From: Alistipes megaguti
GTDB lineage: Bacteria; Bacteroidota; Bacteroidia; Bacteroidales; Rikenellaceae
DNA length: 64,000 nt
Direction: 5' to 3'
NCBI RefSeq assembly: GCF_900604385.1
Contig: NZ_LR027382.1
Span: 1,699,501-1,763,500 of the forward strand
Shown here: one piece after another, positions 42,810 to 52,243 of the stretch
How positions within the stretch are numbered: the first letter of the stretch is position 1
How the letters are laid out: each line of letters opens with the position of its first letter
Made by a program: the position numbers and the translations under genes
Notes under the pieces: generated by a model
Databases searched by the model: none
The model's input: the letters and a program-made list of their open reading frames with translations, nothing else
Told to the model about the DNA's origin: nothing

Positions 42810-44045
42810 TCAGTCGGGGAGTCCTCTGCCGGACGCTCTATTGCTGCTCCTGTGCCGGCTGTTGTAGGCATCGAGGGCTTTGCTCAGGATGAAGAGCGCG
42901 CGCTCGAGATCCTCCTTTTTCAATACGTAGGCGATGCGGACCTCGTTGCGGCCGCATCCGGGATCGGAATAGAATCCCGAGGCCGGGGCCATCATCACCG
43001 TCTCGCCCTCGTAATCGAAGTGCTCGAGACACCAGGCGCAGAACTTGTCGCTGTCGTCCACCGGAAGGCGGGCTACCGTATAGAAGGCCCCCATCGGGAT
43101 GGGCGAATAGACGCCCGGAATACGGTTCAGACCGTCGATCAGACACTTCCGCCGTTCGATATACTCCTCGTAGACCTCGGTGCTGTACGACCGCGGGGCG
43201 TCGATCGAGGCCTCGGCAATGATCTGTCCGATGAGCGGTGGCGAGAGGCGCGCCTGGCAGAACTTCATCACCGCATTACGCAGTTCGCGGTTTTTGGTGA
43301 TCAGCGCGCCGATGCGGATGCCGCACTCCGAGTAGCGTTTCGACACCGAGTCAATCAGCACGACGTTCTGTTCGATCCCCTCGAGGTGGCAGGCCGAGAT
43401 GTAAGGCGACCCCGTATAGATGAATTCGCGGTAGACTTCGTCCGAGAAGAGGAACAGGTCATACTTTTTGACGATGTCACGGATGCGGTTCATCTCACGG
43501 CGTGTATAGAGGTACCCCGTGGGGTTGTTCGGGTTGCAGATCAGGATGCCACGCGTGCGTGAGTTGATCAGCTTCTCGAACTCCTCGATCGGCGGCAGCG
43601 CAAATCCGGTCTCGATCGACGAGACGACGGGGCGGATCACCGCACCGGCCGAAATGGCGAAGGCCATGTAGTTGGCGTAGGCCGGTTCGGGGACGATGAT
43701 CTCGTCGCCCGGATTGAGGCACGACATGAAGGCGAACAGAACGGCTTCGGAGCCTCCCGTTGTGACGATGATTTCGTCGGGCGAGAGTTTGATCTGGTAC
43801 TGGTCGTAATAGGTGACCAGTTTTTCGCGCAGCGAACGGTAGCCGTCGCTGGGGCTGTATTCGAGGACTCGGCGGTCGATGTGCTTCAGGGCATCGAGAC
43901 CGATCTGCGGGGTGGGCAGGTCGGGTTGTCCGATGTTCAGGTGATAGATCTTGATACCCCGGGCGCGGGCGGCGTCGGCCAGCGGCACGAGTTTGCGTAT
44001 CGGGGAGGCCGGCATCTCAACGGCCCGATGTGAAATTTGCGGCAT
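42810..44045 (-). CDS. Class I pyridoxal-phosphate aminotransferase (aspartate aminotransferase type)
   Basis: The 411-residue enzyme has IYHLNIGQPDLPTP, CNPNNPTGYLYTR, LFSDEVYREFIY and the PLP lysine in IDSVSKRYSECGIRIG. The final FYSDPGCGRNEVRIAYVLKKEDLERAL contains the substrate-carboxylate Arg. Aspartate is a likely amino donor, but substrate specificity cannot be fixed. Its start lies 33 bp after the HU stop, so it may share the HU promoter. A short polar tail follows the fold. Confidence 0.88.
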   Translation of the reverse strand: MPQISHRAVEMPASPIRKLVPLADAARARGIKIYHLNIGQPDLPTPQIGLDALKHIDRRVLEYSPSDGYRSLREKLVTYYDQYQIKLSPDEIIVTTGGSEAVLFAFMSCLNPGDEIIVPEPAYANYMAFAISAGAVIRPVVSSIETGFALPPIEEFEKLINSRTRGILICNPNNPTGYLYTRREMNRIRDIVKKYDLFLFSDEVYREFIYTGSPYISACHLEGIEQNVVLIDSVSKRYSECGIRIGALITKNRELRNAVMKFCQARLSPPLIGQIIAEASIDAPRSYSTEVYEEYIERRKCLIDGLNRIPGVYSPIPMGAFYTVARLPVDDSDKFCAWCLEHFDYEGETVMMAPASGFYSDPGCGRNEVRIAYVLKKEDLERALFILSKALDAYNSRHRSSNRASGRGLPD

Positions 44046-44078
44046 GTCTCTTAAAAGGTGTCACTTGAGGGGGGCGGG

Positions 44079-44339
44079 TCATTCGATCTCCACGGCCGGC
44101 CGGAAGCGGATAACCTTGCGTGCCGGGATTTTGACGGCGGCACCCGTGCGGGGGTTGCGGCCCACACGTTCGGCCTTCTGCTGGATGCTGAAACTTTCCA
44201 GACCGGTCAGCGTCAGCCGTTCTCCCTCGCGGAGCGCTTGCACCGTGACACGGATCATGGCGTCGATTGCCTTTCGGGCCTCGACCTTCGTGAGGTTTGC
44301 GTCGAGGGCAACAGCCTCGACAAGCTGGGCTTTGTTCAT
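44079..44339 (-). CDS. HU-family DNA-binding protein
   Basis: The 86-residue protein begins MNKAQLVEAVALDANLTKVEARKAIDAM and has the HU DNA-binding arm GRNPRTGAAVKIPARKVIRFRP. It bends DNA and packs the nucleoid. A TATCTTTG element lies 37 bp upstream. It leads the transcript toward the aminotransferase gene. Confidence 0.95.
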   Translation of the reverse strand: MNKAQLVEAVALDANLTKVEARKAIDAMIRVTVQALREGERLTLTGLESFSIQQKAERVGRNPRTGAAVKIPARKVIRFRPAVEIE

Positions 44340-44375
44340 GGCCTGAGACGTGAAGAGATTAATCTAACCTGTTGA

Positions 44376-44383
44376 CAAAGATA
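44376..44383 (-). promoter_or_regulatory. -7 element upstream of the HU gene
   Basis: TATCTTTG on the minus strand, 37 bp before the HU ATG. Confidence 0.65.
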
Positions 44384-44464
44384 GGTATTTTTTGCAGAAA
44401 GTGAAAAACTTCGTTGGAATTTTGAGCAATGACCGGATTGTGGCGGAGAAATTCGCCGCCTAGA

Positions 44465-44496
44465 TTTGGCAGAATGGAAAATCGGTGCTACTTTTG
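44465..44496 (+). promoter_or_regulatory. Promoter of tRNA-Ser
   Basis: TTTG (44465-44468), a 20-bp spacer and TACTTTTG (44489-44496), only 5 bp before the mature tRNA 5' end. The transcript would start at or within a few bases of the tRNA. Confidence 0.75.
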
Positions 44497-44501
44497 TCGC
44501 T

Positions 44502-44586
44502 GGAAAGTTGGCGGAGTGGTCGATCGCGGCGGTCTTGAAAACCGTTGAACCGCAAGGTTCCGGGGGTTCGAATCCCTCACTTTCCG
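44502..44586 (+). tRNA. tRNA-Ser (TGA)
   Basis: An 85-nt class II tRNA with GGAAAGT/ACTTTCC acceptor stem, anticodon TGA in CTTGAAA, a long variable arm and TTCGAAT T loop. CCA is not encoded. The 3' side adjoins remnants of an integrative element, so this is a likely attachment site. Confidence 0.96.
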
Positions 44587-44709
44587 CTGAGATAATACCG
44601 AAAATAAAAGCAAGTCCCTGTAAATAATGAATTTACGGGGATTTTTTTTGGTTGAAAATGCAGAAAAGGCAACGAGAATCGGGTTACCTGTGGCCTGTTC
44701 GGTGTACTT

Positions 44710-45163
44710 ATGGAAAGGACAACATTCAGCCTGTTGTTTTACATTCGGCGGGACAAGACCAACAAGCGAGGCGAAGCTCCCGTATTTATGCGTCTGACAA
44801 TCAACGAAGAACGCGCTGACGCCTCGATCAAACGCTTCATCGAGCCGCACGACTGGAACTCGGAAAAAGGAAAAGCCAATGAAAAAAGCCGCGGCGGAAA
44901 GGATTTGAACCTGTCATTCTGAACCGCTATCTGGGCAAGGAGCAGTCGGACCGTCACACGCTGATGGAGGTCTTTCGTGCCCACAACGAAAAGTGCAGGG
45001 AGCTGTCAGGCATCAGCCTCGCCCCGGGAACGGGGTCCGCTACGAAACCACGCTGCGGTTGACCGAGGAGTTCCTGCAAAAGAACTATCAAAAAGAGGAC
45101 TGCTATCTGGATGAGGTCACGAATCAGTTTATCGAGGACTTCGAGTTTTTTCTCAAGACCGTC
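44710..45163 (+). pseudogene. Tyrosine recombinase (integrase) remnant
   Basis: The first 60 codons (MERTTFSLLFYIRRDKTNKRGEAPV...) match the N-terminal arm-binding region of Bacteroidetes integrases of conjugative or mobilisable elements. Frame changes follow. YLGKEQSDRHTLMEVFRAHNEK (from about 44930) and YLDEVTNQFIEDFEFFLKTV (to 45163) continue the same protein in other frames. The catalytic half is missing. It lies 124 bp downstream of tRNA-Ser, as expected for an element integrated at that tRNA. Confidence 0.8.
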
Positions 45164-45383
45164 CGGCGGCGCTGTCCGCTACAACGAAGAGAAGGTCAAC
45201 CGCGGGCAGGCCGAGGTGCTCTTCTGGAATCGGATGCTCGATCCGTTCGATACCGCAGGCCGCATGAGCCACGAGCGGTGCATGGCCAGCTTTGACCCTT
45301 TTTGCTGGCCAATTCCCATGAACAACAGTTCCATGCCGAAACGATGAGTATGAACGTCTCGCCGAATACCTTTAAACAAGCAT
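45164..45383 (+). pseudogene. Mobilisation relaxase remnant
   Basis: From about 45164 the frame reads GGAVRYNEEKVNRGQAEVLF and MLDPFDTAGRMSHERCMASF, then after a one-base shift near 45300 LLANSHEQQFHAETMSMN. This resembles the N-terminus of Bacteroidetes MobB-type relaxases (YNxxKV... then the LLANxxxEKxxFH region). It is joined directly to the broken integrase, which suggests a deletion between the two genes. The stretch from 45384 to 45520 encodes a short unrecognised tail ending CRRRTRN. Confidence 0.6.
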
Positions 45384-45524
45384 AATTTTCCTCAAGAGAG
45401 TCACATTGGCCGAGACAGTTCGTCCATCCGTTGGACGCGGTTCTGGAATGGGCAGATGCGCAGGCCTATGAGGAACAACAGCGACAGATTCGTTGGTGCA
45501 GACGTCGTACGCGCAATTAGACAC

Positions 45525-46514
45525 CTATTTCACAGAATGAATTTCGACTGTTTTATGGTTGACTGAGCAGCGGATCGGTGCAATATTCTCCAATTCGTCG
45601 AGCAGCTCCCGCAGCGGAAGATTGGGGGTCTGAAGGCTGAAGGTAAAGTCGTAGACCTCCGGATCGGCCACATCGAACTGCACGTCGTACCACCGTTCCA
45701 GCTCCCGAACGACCTCCCGCATCGGCGTGTCGCGGAAGCAGATCGTATTCCGGCTCCAGAGGATCGTCTGGTCGGCATTGCTCAGCGACTCGATCGAGCT
45801 GGTTCCCATCTGCTTGTTGTAGACCAATCGCTGGGAGGGCTCCAGCCGGTAGGACGAGGCTCCCCGGGCGAACTCCACGCTGCCCCGGATCAGCACTACC
45901 GAGATGGTCGGGTCCGACCGATAGGCCTTGACGTCGAACTCCGTTCCCAGCACCCGGACGGAGGCATTGTCCGAGGTCTCGACGACAAACGGACGCTGGG
46001 GGTTGTGTGCCACCTCGAAGTAGGCTTCGCCGTCCAGTTGCACGCGGCGTTCCGAGAGCCCGAACCGTTCGGGATAGGAGATCGTCGAGCCGGCATTGAG
46101 GAAAATCCGTGTTCCGTCCTGGAAGATCACCTCCTTGCGCTCGCCGACGGCTGCGGCGACCGTCTGCTGTTCGTCGGCCGAGAAGAGCGCCCCGCCCAGT
46201 CGGCTGTTCAGATTGGCCCACAGCCCCAGAATCAGGGCGCACGGAATCAGAATGGCCGCCACGCGAAGGAGCAGCCGGCGCCGCCGGGCGCGGGTGAGGA
46301 TGCGTTCGATGCGTCGTAACAGCTCCTCGCCCGGGGTGTCGGACAGCGGAGCCATGGCGCCGGACTCCAACTGCCGGGCGTCGTTGTCGAACTCCGCCGC
46401 GAGCCAGGCCTGCCCCTCGTCGGTGGCAAACCAGGCGGCCACTTCGGCCGCCTCGTCGGGCGTCGCCTTTTCGTTCAGAACGCGGCGCAGCGTTATCTCA
46501 TCGGGTCGTTTCAT
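45525..46514 (-). CDS. FecR-family anti-sigma factor
   Basis: The 329-residue protein has an N-terminal cytoplasmic part (MKRPDEITLRRVLNEKATPDEAAEVAAW), one membrane helix (about residues 82-102, LLLRVAAILIPCALILGLWA) and a periplasmic FecR domain (VGERKEVIFQDGTRIFLNAGSTISYPERF; VQLDGEAYFEVAHNPQRPF). A C-terminal DUF4974-like domain follows. It should hold the adjacent sigma factor until the SusC STN domain signals. The start at 46514 overlaps the sigma stop by 4 bp. The 3' end abuts the mobile-element scar. Confidence 0.92.
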   Translation of the reverse strand: MKRPDEITLRRVLNEKATPDEAAEVAAWFATDEGQAWLAAEFDNDARQLESGAMAPLSDTPGEELLRRIERILTRARRRRLLLRVAAILIPCALILGLWANLNSRLGGALFSADEQQTVAAAVGERKEVIFQDGTRIFLNAGSTISYPERFGLSERRVQLDGEAYFEVAHNPQRPFVVETSDNASVRVLGTEFDVKAYRSDPTISVVLIRGSVEFARGASSYRLEPSQRLVYNKQMGTSSIESLSNADQTILWSRNTICFRDTPMREVVRELERWYDVQFDVADPEVYDFTFSLQTPNLPLRELLDELENIAPIRCSVNHKTVEIHSVK

Positions 46515-47101
46515 CGGAACAGAATTAACAGGGTGATCATCAGTTTGGCGGCTCCGGCCAGGAGCTCCTTCAATCGTTTCAGACATTCGCGGTAGTGGGT
46601 GTTCACCGTGTGGATCGAGAGGTTCAGACGGGCGGCAATCTCCTGATTGGAGTATCCCTCGCGTCGCAGCGTGGCCACGGCCCGCTGTTGGGGTGGCAGT
46701 GTTGCGATGGCCCGTTCGAGCAGTTCGTTGTGGTAGTTGCGTTCGGCCCAGGTGTAGAGCTCATCGTCGTACGGGGTCTGTTTCTGCACGATGCGGTAGT
46801 TGTGCTGCAGGGCGCTGACGTTGTTGCGGATCTGGTTCAATACCTGGTGCTTCAGCATACCGTACAGATACCCCTGCAGATTGCGGGTGATGAAGAGTGC
46901 CTCGCGTGCGGTCCACAACTTGACGAAGAGCTGCTGCAGGGCATCGTCGGCGTCGGCGCGGTTTTTCAGATAGCGCAATGCCAGCGTATAGAGCCGTGCG
47001 TGATAACGCCGGTAGATGGCTTCGAATGCCGCGCGATCCCCAGTCCGGAGACGGCCGAGCAGCTCCAGATCCTCCTGCGTATCTTCCATCCATGAAGCCA
47101 T
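46511..47101 (-). CDS. ECF RNA polymerase sigma factor
   Basis: The protein (196 residues from 47101) has region 2 (AFEAIYRRYHARLYTLALRYLKNRADADDALQQLFVKLW) and region 4 (LPPQQRAVATLRREGYSNQEIAARLNLSIHTVNTHYRECLKRLK). It is of the type that pairs with FecR to control SusCD systems. In-frame starts at 47107, 47101 and 47089 are all downstream of a -7 element at 47122. 47101 is chosen for the AAGGA 7 bp upstream. It heads the sigma-fecR operon, divergent from susC. Confidence 0.92.
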   Translation of the reverse strand: MASWMEDTQEDLELLGRLRTGDRAAFEAIYRRYHARLYTLALRYLKNRADADDALQQLFVKLWTAREALFITRNLQGYLYGMLKHQVLNQIRNNVSALQHNYRIVQKQTPYDDELYTWAERNYHNELLERAIATLPPQQRAVATLRREGYSNQEIAARLNLSIHTVNTHYRECLKRLKELLAGAAKLMITLLILFR

Positions 47102-47121
47102 GTTCATCCTTGAATGCCATA

Positions 47122-47129
47122 CAAAGATA
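47122..47129 (-). promoter_or_regulatory. -7 element upstream of the sigma factor gene
   Basis: TATCTTTG on the minus strand, about 20 bp before the sigma start codon, fits the housekeeping consensus. Confidence 0.65.
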
Positions 47130-47422
47130 GGGATTCGTTTCATAACGAAGACACCTGACGAGTGGCAAAATAGGTAGTCCGGCGATTTTTTTTGCAAAAA
47201 AAATTCCCGGCACTCACACTTTTCGGTCGGGTTGTGTGTCCTACGAATGAACCGACCAAACTACGACCGCTATGATTTGACCATTCGCTCCTTTTTGAAG
47301 AGGCGGCACATCGGATCTTCAAGCCGATGTCACCCGTCCGTCATTGCCGCCGTGCATCTTTGCGGCGAAGAATGATATGATGTAAACAATTCTTCCTATT
47401 TTTAATCACCAATCAATCAGAG
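47130..47422 (+). promoter_or_regulatory. Regulatory region between sigma gene and susC
   Basis: This 293-bp divergent region should hold the susC promoter. CATCTTTG (47355-47362) is one base from the housekeeping -7. Two small hairpins lie at 47346-47366 (GCCGC/GCGGC) and 47367-47395 (GAAGAAT/ATTCTTC), and GGTCGG/CCGACC flank about 20 bp near 47223-47258. A dedicated ECF promoter is expected but its consensus is not known to me, so the true site is not assigned. Confidence 0.4.
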
Positions 47423-50400
47423 ATGAAACCTTTTAGACTCCTATTGGCGGCAGTTCTTCTGGTGGCGTCCGTGACCGCGGTTTCGGCGCAGCAGGTAACT
47501 GTCAGGCTCCGGCAGGTAAAGCTGGTGCAGGTGCTGGACGAGATTTCGCGGCAGACCGGCTATGCGTTCTACCACTCGCGTCCGACGGTTGATCCCGACC
47601 GGATCGTGTCGCTTGACGTGACGGACACGAAGCTCGAAACGGCGCTGGACCGCCTCTTTGCCGGCACCCGGATCGGCTATGAGATCCGCAATCAGAAAAT
47701 CTATCTGGTCGCCAAAAACGACCCGCAAAACGAAGCCACCCGGCAGCAGCCCCGGCCGGTCAAGGGCCAGGTGAAGGATGCAGCCGGCGAGCCGGTTATC
47801 GGTGCTACAGTTGTGGTGAAGGGTACGACCAAAGGTGCCAGTACGGGTATCGACGGCGGCTTTACGCTGGACGTGACGCCGGACGACGTGCTGGTCGTAT
47901 CGTACATCGGCTACGACACGCAGGAGATTCCCGTCGGCAGCCGTACGTCGTTCGATATCCAGCTCCGGGAGGAGGCCACGACGCTGGACGACGTAGTGGT
48001 GATCGGTTACGGTGCCGTGAAGAAGCGCGACGTCTCGACGGCCATCTCGTCGATCAAGGCCGAGGATATCGCCAACCGTCCGATCACCGACTTCCGGCAG
48101 TCGATGGCCGGCAAGATGCCCGGTGTGCAGGTGATGCAGACGGGCGGCGATCCCGAAGGCAACGTGATGGTGCGCGTGCGCGGTATCAGCTCGGCCACGG
48201 CCGGCAACGACCCGTTGTATATCGTCGACGGCGTGCCGATGGAGAACGGCCTCTCGAACCTCAATACGAACGACATCGAGTCGATGGAGGTGCTGAAGGA
48301 CGCCTCGTCGGCCGCGATTTACGGTTCGCGCGGTTCGAACGGCGTGATCCTCATCACGACCAAGAAGGGGAAATCGGAGACCATCCAGGTGACCTACGAC
48401 GGCTACTACGGCATCGAGCAGGTTTCGAAAAAGATCGACCTGATGAATGCCTACCAGTATGCCCAGGTCTCGAAGGAGGCGCACGATGCGGCCTATCTCG
48501 ATCAGTATCCTGGCGGTACGGCTCCGAACGGAGATCGCCCCGAATCGTATATGAATTACCCCGTGGAACTGGTTCCCTATCTGAACGGAGAACCGGGCCT
48601 GACCGATACCGACTGGCAGGATGCCATCTTCCGCACGGCCTCGACCACGAGCCACAACATTGCCATTTCGGGCAAAGGCAAGCACGTCAATTATTTCATT
48701 TCGGGGAACTATTACTACAAGGAGGGCGTCATCATCAACTCCGACTTCGAGCGCTACTCCTTCCGCATGAACCTCGACGGCAAGTACAAGAATTTCAAGT
48801 ACGGCGTGAATTTCTCGCCCTCCTATTCGAAGTCGAACAAGGTAAATGCCTCGGGGGATTACAACAGCGGAGGCATCGTGCAGTCGGCGCTGACATCGTG
48901 CCCGATCTGGCCCATCTATAATGAGGATGGTACGTTTAACTTCCAGGGTAACGGTTATTGGCGTATTGGTACAGACTACCAGCACAACGAGATCCTGAAC
49001 CCCGTGGCGCTGGCTACGCTGCAGTCGGAGGTGATCGACCGCATGTCGATGACCGGCCGTGCCTTCCTCGGGTATGACATCTGCAAGGGGCTTTCGTTCC
49101 AGACCTCGTTCGGCGGTTCGTTCTACGGAGCGATCGACAACAAGTACCGCTCGTCGGAACTTCCCCTGCGCGGAAAGGCCTATTACGATGCTCCGTCCAA
49201 TCCGGAGGGCTACTCCTCGGCGGGCTTCTACTTCAACTGGCTCATCGAGAACCAGCTGACCTACGACCGCACGTTCGGCGACCACTCGTTGAACGTTATC
49301 CTCGTGCAGTCGGCCCAGAAGGAGACCTACAAGACGCTGAATGTCACGGCGACAGACTATCCCAACGATCAGAACCAGACGATCGGCGGCGGAACGGTGA
49401 GCGATGGCGATTCGAAGACCGAACAGTGGTCGCTGGCTTCGTATCTGGCCCGCGTGCAGTATAACTACAAGGGCAAGTACATGCTTTCGGCGGCCATCCG
49501 TGCCGACGGTTCGTCGCGCTTCGGCAAGAACAACCGCTGGGGTTACTTTCCCTCGGCGTCGGCCGCCTGGCGTATCTCGGGAGAGCCCTTCTTTCAGAAT
49601 GCCGAGGCACTGTCGTGGATCAGCGATCTGAAGATCCGCGCCAGCTACGGTCAGACGGGTAACTTCCAGATCGGCAACTACCGCCATCTGGCTACCATGA
49701 GCGGCGACGACTATATCCTCGGTACGGGCAGCGGCTCGCTCGTAAGCGGTTATAAACCCTCGGACGTGGAGAATCCCGATCTGACGTGGGAGAAGACCTC
49801 GATGTTCAACGTCGGTGCCGATCTGAGCCTTCTGGGCGGCTATTTCAACCTGACGGCCGAATACTACTATGCCAATACGACCGACATGCTGCTCGAGGTG
49901 CCGATTCCGCATCTGACGGGTTACAGCACGACGCTGATGAACATCGGCAAGGTGAACAACCGCGGATGGGAACTCTCGGCCACCTCGCAGCACTCCTATG
50001 CCAACGGAATCAGTTATTCGCTCAATGCCAACTGGGCGAAGAATACCAACGAGGTGAAGGCGCTCGGTGCCAACGACACGCCGATCATCCAGTCGGGCAG
50101 CGTCGACCACGCCTACTACATCACGAAGGTGGGCGAGCCGATCGGTTCGTACTACCTGCTCGTTCAGGACGGCATCTTCCGCAACGAGGAGGATTTGAAG
50201 GCTTATCCGCACGTTTCGACCGCGCAGCCGGGGGACTTCCGCTTCGTGGATGTCGACGGTGACGGGGAGATCGACCTCGAGAAGGACCGCACGATCGTCG
50301 GCAACTACATGCCGGACTTCACCTACGGATTCGGCGGGTCGTTCGGCTACCGGGGGCTCGACTTTTCGGTGGCGTTCCAGGGCGTTCACGGCAACGAGAT

Positions 50401-50815
50401 TCTGAACCTGAACCGTCGCTACCTGGACAATATGGAGGGTAACACGAACGGCACGACCGTCGCCTTCAACCGCTGGAAGAGCCCCACGGAGATCGGTGAC
50501 GGCAATACGAACCGTGCCAACCGCAAGCAGACGGGCAACAATACCCGCACGTCGACCTGGCACGTCGAGGATGGCAGCTACCTGCGTCTGCAGAACATCG
50601 CCCTGGGCTACACGCTTCCGGCGAAGTGGACCAGGAAGTTCTATGTCGAGAAGCTGCGCATCTACGTCTCGGCGCAGAACCTCGTGACGTGGACCGATTA
50701 TTCGGGCTACAACCCCGAGGTAAGCAACCGCACCAGTGCTCTGACACCCGGCGAGGACTATGGTACCTATCCTTTGGCCAAGACCTACATGGTCGGACTG
50801 AATGTCACATTCTAA
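47423..50815 (+). CDS. SusC-type TonB-dependent outer membrane transporter with STN domain
   Basis: The 1130-residue protein has a signal peptide (to about AVSAQ, residue 22). An STN domain follows (about 24-95, VTVRLRQVKLVQVLDEISRQTG) that can contact FecR. A carboxypeptidase-regulatory-like domain comes next (VKGQVKDAAGEPVIGATVVVKGT), then the TonB box region LDDVVVIGYG, the plug and a long barrel ending TYMVGLNVTF. SusC proteins import a ligand bound by SusD using TonB energy. The neighbouring genes suggest a phosphodiester rather than a glycan, which is an inference. Confidence 0.95.
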   Translation: MKPFRLLLAAVLLVASVTAVSAQQVTVRLRQVKLVQVLDEISRQTGYAFYHSRPTVDPDRIVSLDVTDTKLETALDRLFAGTRIGYEIRNQKIYLVAKNDPQNEATRQQPRPVKGQVKDAAGEPVIGATVVVKGTTKGASTGIDGGFTLDVTPDDVLVVSYIGYDTQEIPVGSRTSFDIQLREEATTLDDVVVIGYGAVKKRDVSTAISSIKAEDIANRPITDFRQSMAGKMPGVQVMQTGGDPEGNVMVRVRGISSATAGNDPLYIVDGVPMENGLSNLNTNDIESMEVLKDASSAAIYGSRGSNGVILITTKKGKSETIQVTYDGYYGIEQVSKKIDLMNAYQYAQVSKEAHDAAYLDQYPGGTAPNGDRPESYMNYPVELVPYLNGEPGLTDTDWQDAIFRTASTTSHNIAISGKGKHVNYFISGNYYYKEGVIINSDFERYSFRMNLDGKYKNFKYGVNFSPSYSKSNKVNASGDYNSGGIVQSALTSCPIWPIYNEDGTFNFQGNGYWRIGTDYQHNEILNPVALATLQSEVIDRMSMTGRAFLGYDICKGLSFQTSFGGSFYGAIDNKYRSSELPLRGKAYYDAPSNPEGYSSAGFYFNWLIENQLTYDRTFGDHSLNVILVQSAQKETYKTLNVTATDYPNDQNQTIGGGTVSDGDSKTEQWSLASYLARVQYNYKGKYMLSAAIRADGSSRFGKNNRWGYFPSASAAWRISGEPFFQNAEALSWISDLKIRASYGQTGNFQIGNYRHLATMSGDDYILGTGSGSLVSGYKPSDVENPDLTWEKTSMFNVGADLSLLGGYFNLTAEYYYANTTDMLLEVPIPHLTGYSTTLMNIGKVNNRGWELSATSQHSYANGISYSLNANWAKNTNEVKALGANDTPIIQSGSVDHAYYITKVGEPIGSYYLLVQDGIFRNEEDLKAYPHVSTAQPGDFRFVDVDGDGEIDLEKDRTIVGNYMPDFTYGFGGSFGYRGLDFSVAFQGVHGNEILNLNRRYLDNMEGNTNGTTVAFNRWKSPTEIGDGNTNRANRKQTGNNTRTSTWHVEDGSYLRLQNIALGYTLPAKWTRKFYVEKLRIYVSAQNLVTWTDYSGYNPEVSNRTSALTPGEDYGTYPLAKTYMVGLNVTF

Positions 50816-50827
50816 AACGAACGAACG

Positions 50828-52222
50828 ATGAAAAAGATACAGATTCTGTTTTCTGCGGCGGCTCTGCTTGGTCTGGGGGCGTGCGGAGAGGCCTTTTTTG
50901 ACCTCACGCCCAACTATGAGGTGGCCGTCGACAATGTCTTCAAGACGGCGAATGATTTCGATATTGCGGTCAAGGGCTGTTATGCCAAGCTGCAGGGGCA
51001 GGTAAGCTACTATACCGAACTCTGTGAGTACCGCAGCGACAACCTCTATCTGGACGCTCCGACGGCCGGCACACAGGACCGTTACGATTTGGATCAGTTC
51101 AGCGAGACTCCCTCGAACGGTATTCTGGAGGATGCCTGGGCCAACTTCAACAACGGCGTTTACCGTTGCAACATGGTGCTGGACCGCATCGACGGAGCCG
51201 ATTTTGACGAGACACTCAAGGCGCAGTACAAGGCCGAGGCGCTCTTCATCCGTGCCTACACCTACTTCAACATGTACCGTCTTTGGGGCGGCGTTCCCAC
51301 TACCCGTACGGTTGTTTCGGTCAGTGAGGCACTGAAGATCGGCCGCAGCTCGGAGGAGCAGATGTATGAGTTCATTGCCGGTGATCTGAAACAGATTGTC
51401 GACAACGAGATGCTTCCGGCATCGTACGGAGCCGACGACACGGGACGCGCCACGATCGGTGCCGCCCGGACGCTGCTGGCCAAGGTCTATCTGACGTTCG
51501 GACACCCACAGGAAGCAGCCGACGTGCTGGAGGATGTCATCGGACGCTACACGCTGCTCGATGACGTGGCCGATGTCTTCTCCGTTGCGAACAAGATGAA
51601 CGACGAGGTGATCTTCGCCGTACGGTTCAACAAGGAGGTGGTCGGCGAGGGGCACGGAGCCTGGTTCTCGATCTCGAACCTGACGGACAACTCGGGTCAG
51701 AGTCCCGTGCTGAAGGCGCTCTACGACGAGCAGGATGCCCGCAAGCCGCTGCTCGAATATGTGCAGGTCGAAGGGGTGAAACTCTGTCTGATGCGCAAGT
51801 TCTACGATACGCCCGACCCCACGACCACGCAGTATGGCAACGACCAGATTCTGCTGCGCTATGCCGACGCCCTGCTGATGTACGCCGAAGCGCTCAACGA
51901 GGTGGGATATGACGGCAGCCCCGATTCGCCGGCGCTCAAGGCGCTCAACGACGTCCACACCCGGGCCGGGCTCGATCCGCTGAATATCACCGATCTGCCC
52001 GATCAGGATGCGTTCCGTCGCGCCGTCTGCCTCGAGCGGCAAAAAGAGTTCCCCTACGAAGGGCAGCGGTGGTTCGATCTGGTGCGCATGGGGTATGCCG
52101 CCGAGGCCGTGGCCAAGGAGGGACATGCCATTCAGAGTTATCAGCTGCTTTATCCGATTCCGAATACCGAGCTGGAGCGGATCAACAACACGCAGCTGCT
52201 GTGGCAGAATCCCGGTTATTAA
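50828..52222 (+). CDS. SusD/RagB-type outer membrane lipoprotein
   Basis: The 464-residue protein has a lipoprotein signal (LLGLGACGEAFFDLTP), the SusD N-terminal pattern VDNVFKTANDFDIAVKGCYAKL, tetratricopeptide-like helices (ADVLEDVIGRYTLLDDVADVF) and the late YADALLMYAEALNEVGYDG and CLERQKEFPYEGQRWFDLVRMG. It forms the ligand-binding lid of the SusC pore. It starts 12 bp after susC, and the next gene follows at 21 bp. Confidence 0.95.
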   Translation: MKKIQILFSAAALLGLGACGEAFFDLTPNYEVAVDNVFKTANDFDIAVKGCYAKLQGQVSYYTELCEYRSDNLYLDAPTAGTQDRYDLDQFSETPSNGILEDAWANFNNGVYRCNMVLDRIDGADFDETLKAQYKAEALFIRAYTYFNMYRLWGGVPTTRTVVSVSEALKIGRSSEEQMYEFIAGDLKQIVDNEMLPASYGADDTGRATIGAARTLLAKVYLTFGHPQEAADVLEDVIGRYTLLDDVADVFSVANKMNDEVIFAVRFNKEVVGEGHGAWFSISNLTDNSGQSPVLKALYDEQDARKPLLEYVQVEGVKLCLMRKFYDTPDPTTTQYGNDQILLRYADALLMYAEALNEVGYDGSPDSPALKALNDVHTRAGLDPLNITDLPDQDAFRRAVCLERQKEFPYEGQRWFDLVRMGYAAEAVAKEGHAIQSYQLLYPIPNTELERINNTQLLWQNPGY

Positions 52223-52243
52223 TCTCAAATCCGCAAAACAACC

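Noticed and set aside
44587..45520. A copy of the tRNA-Ser 3' end as the other attachment site
   Set aside because: No repeat of the TTCGAATCCCTCAC segment was found downstream in the window up to the SusCD genes, so the far end of the element is not identified.
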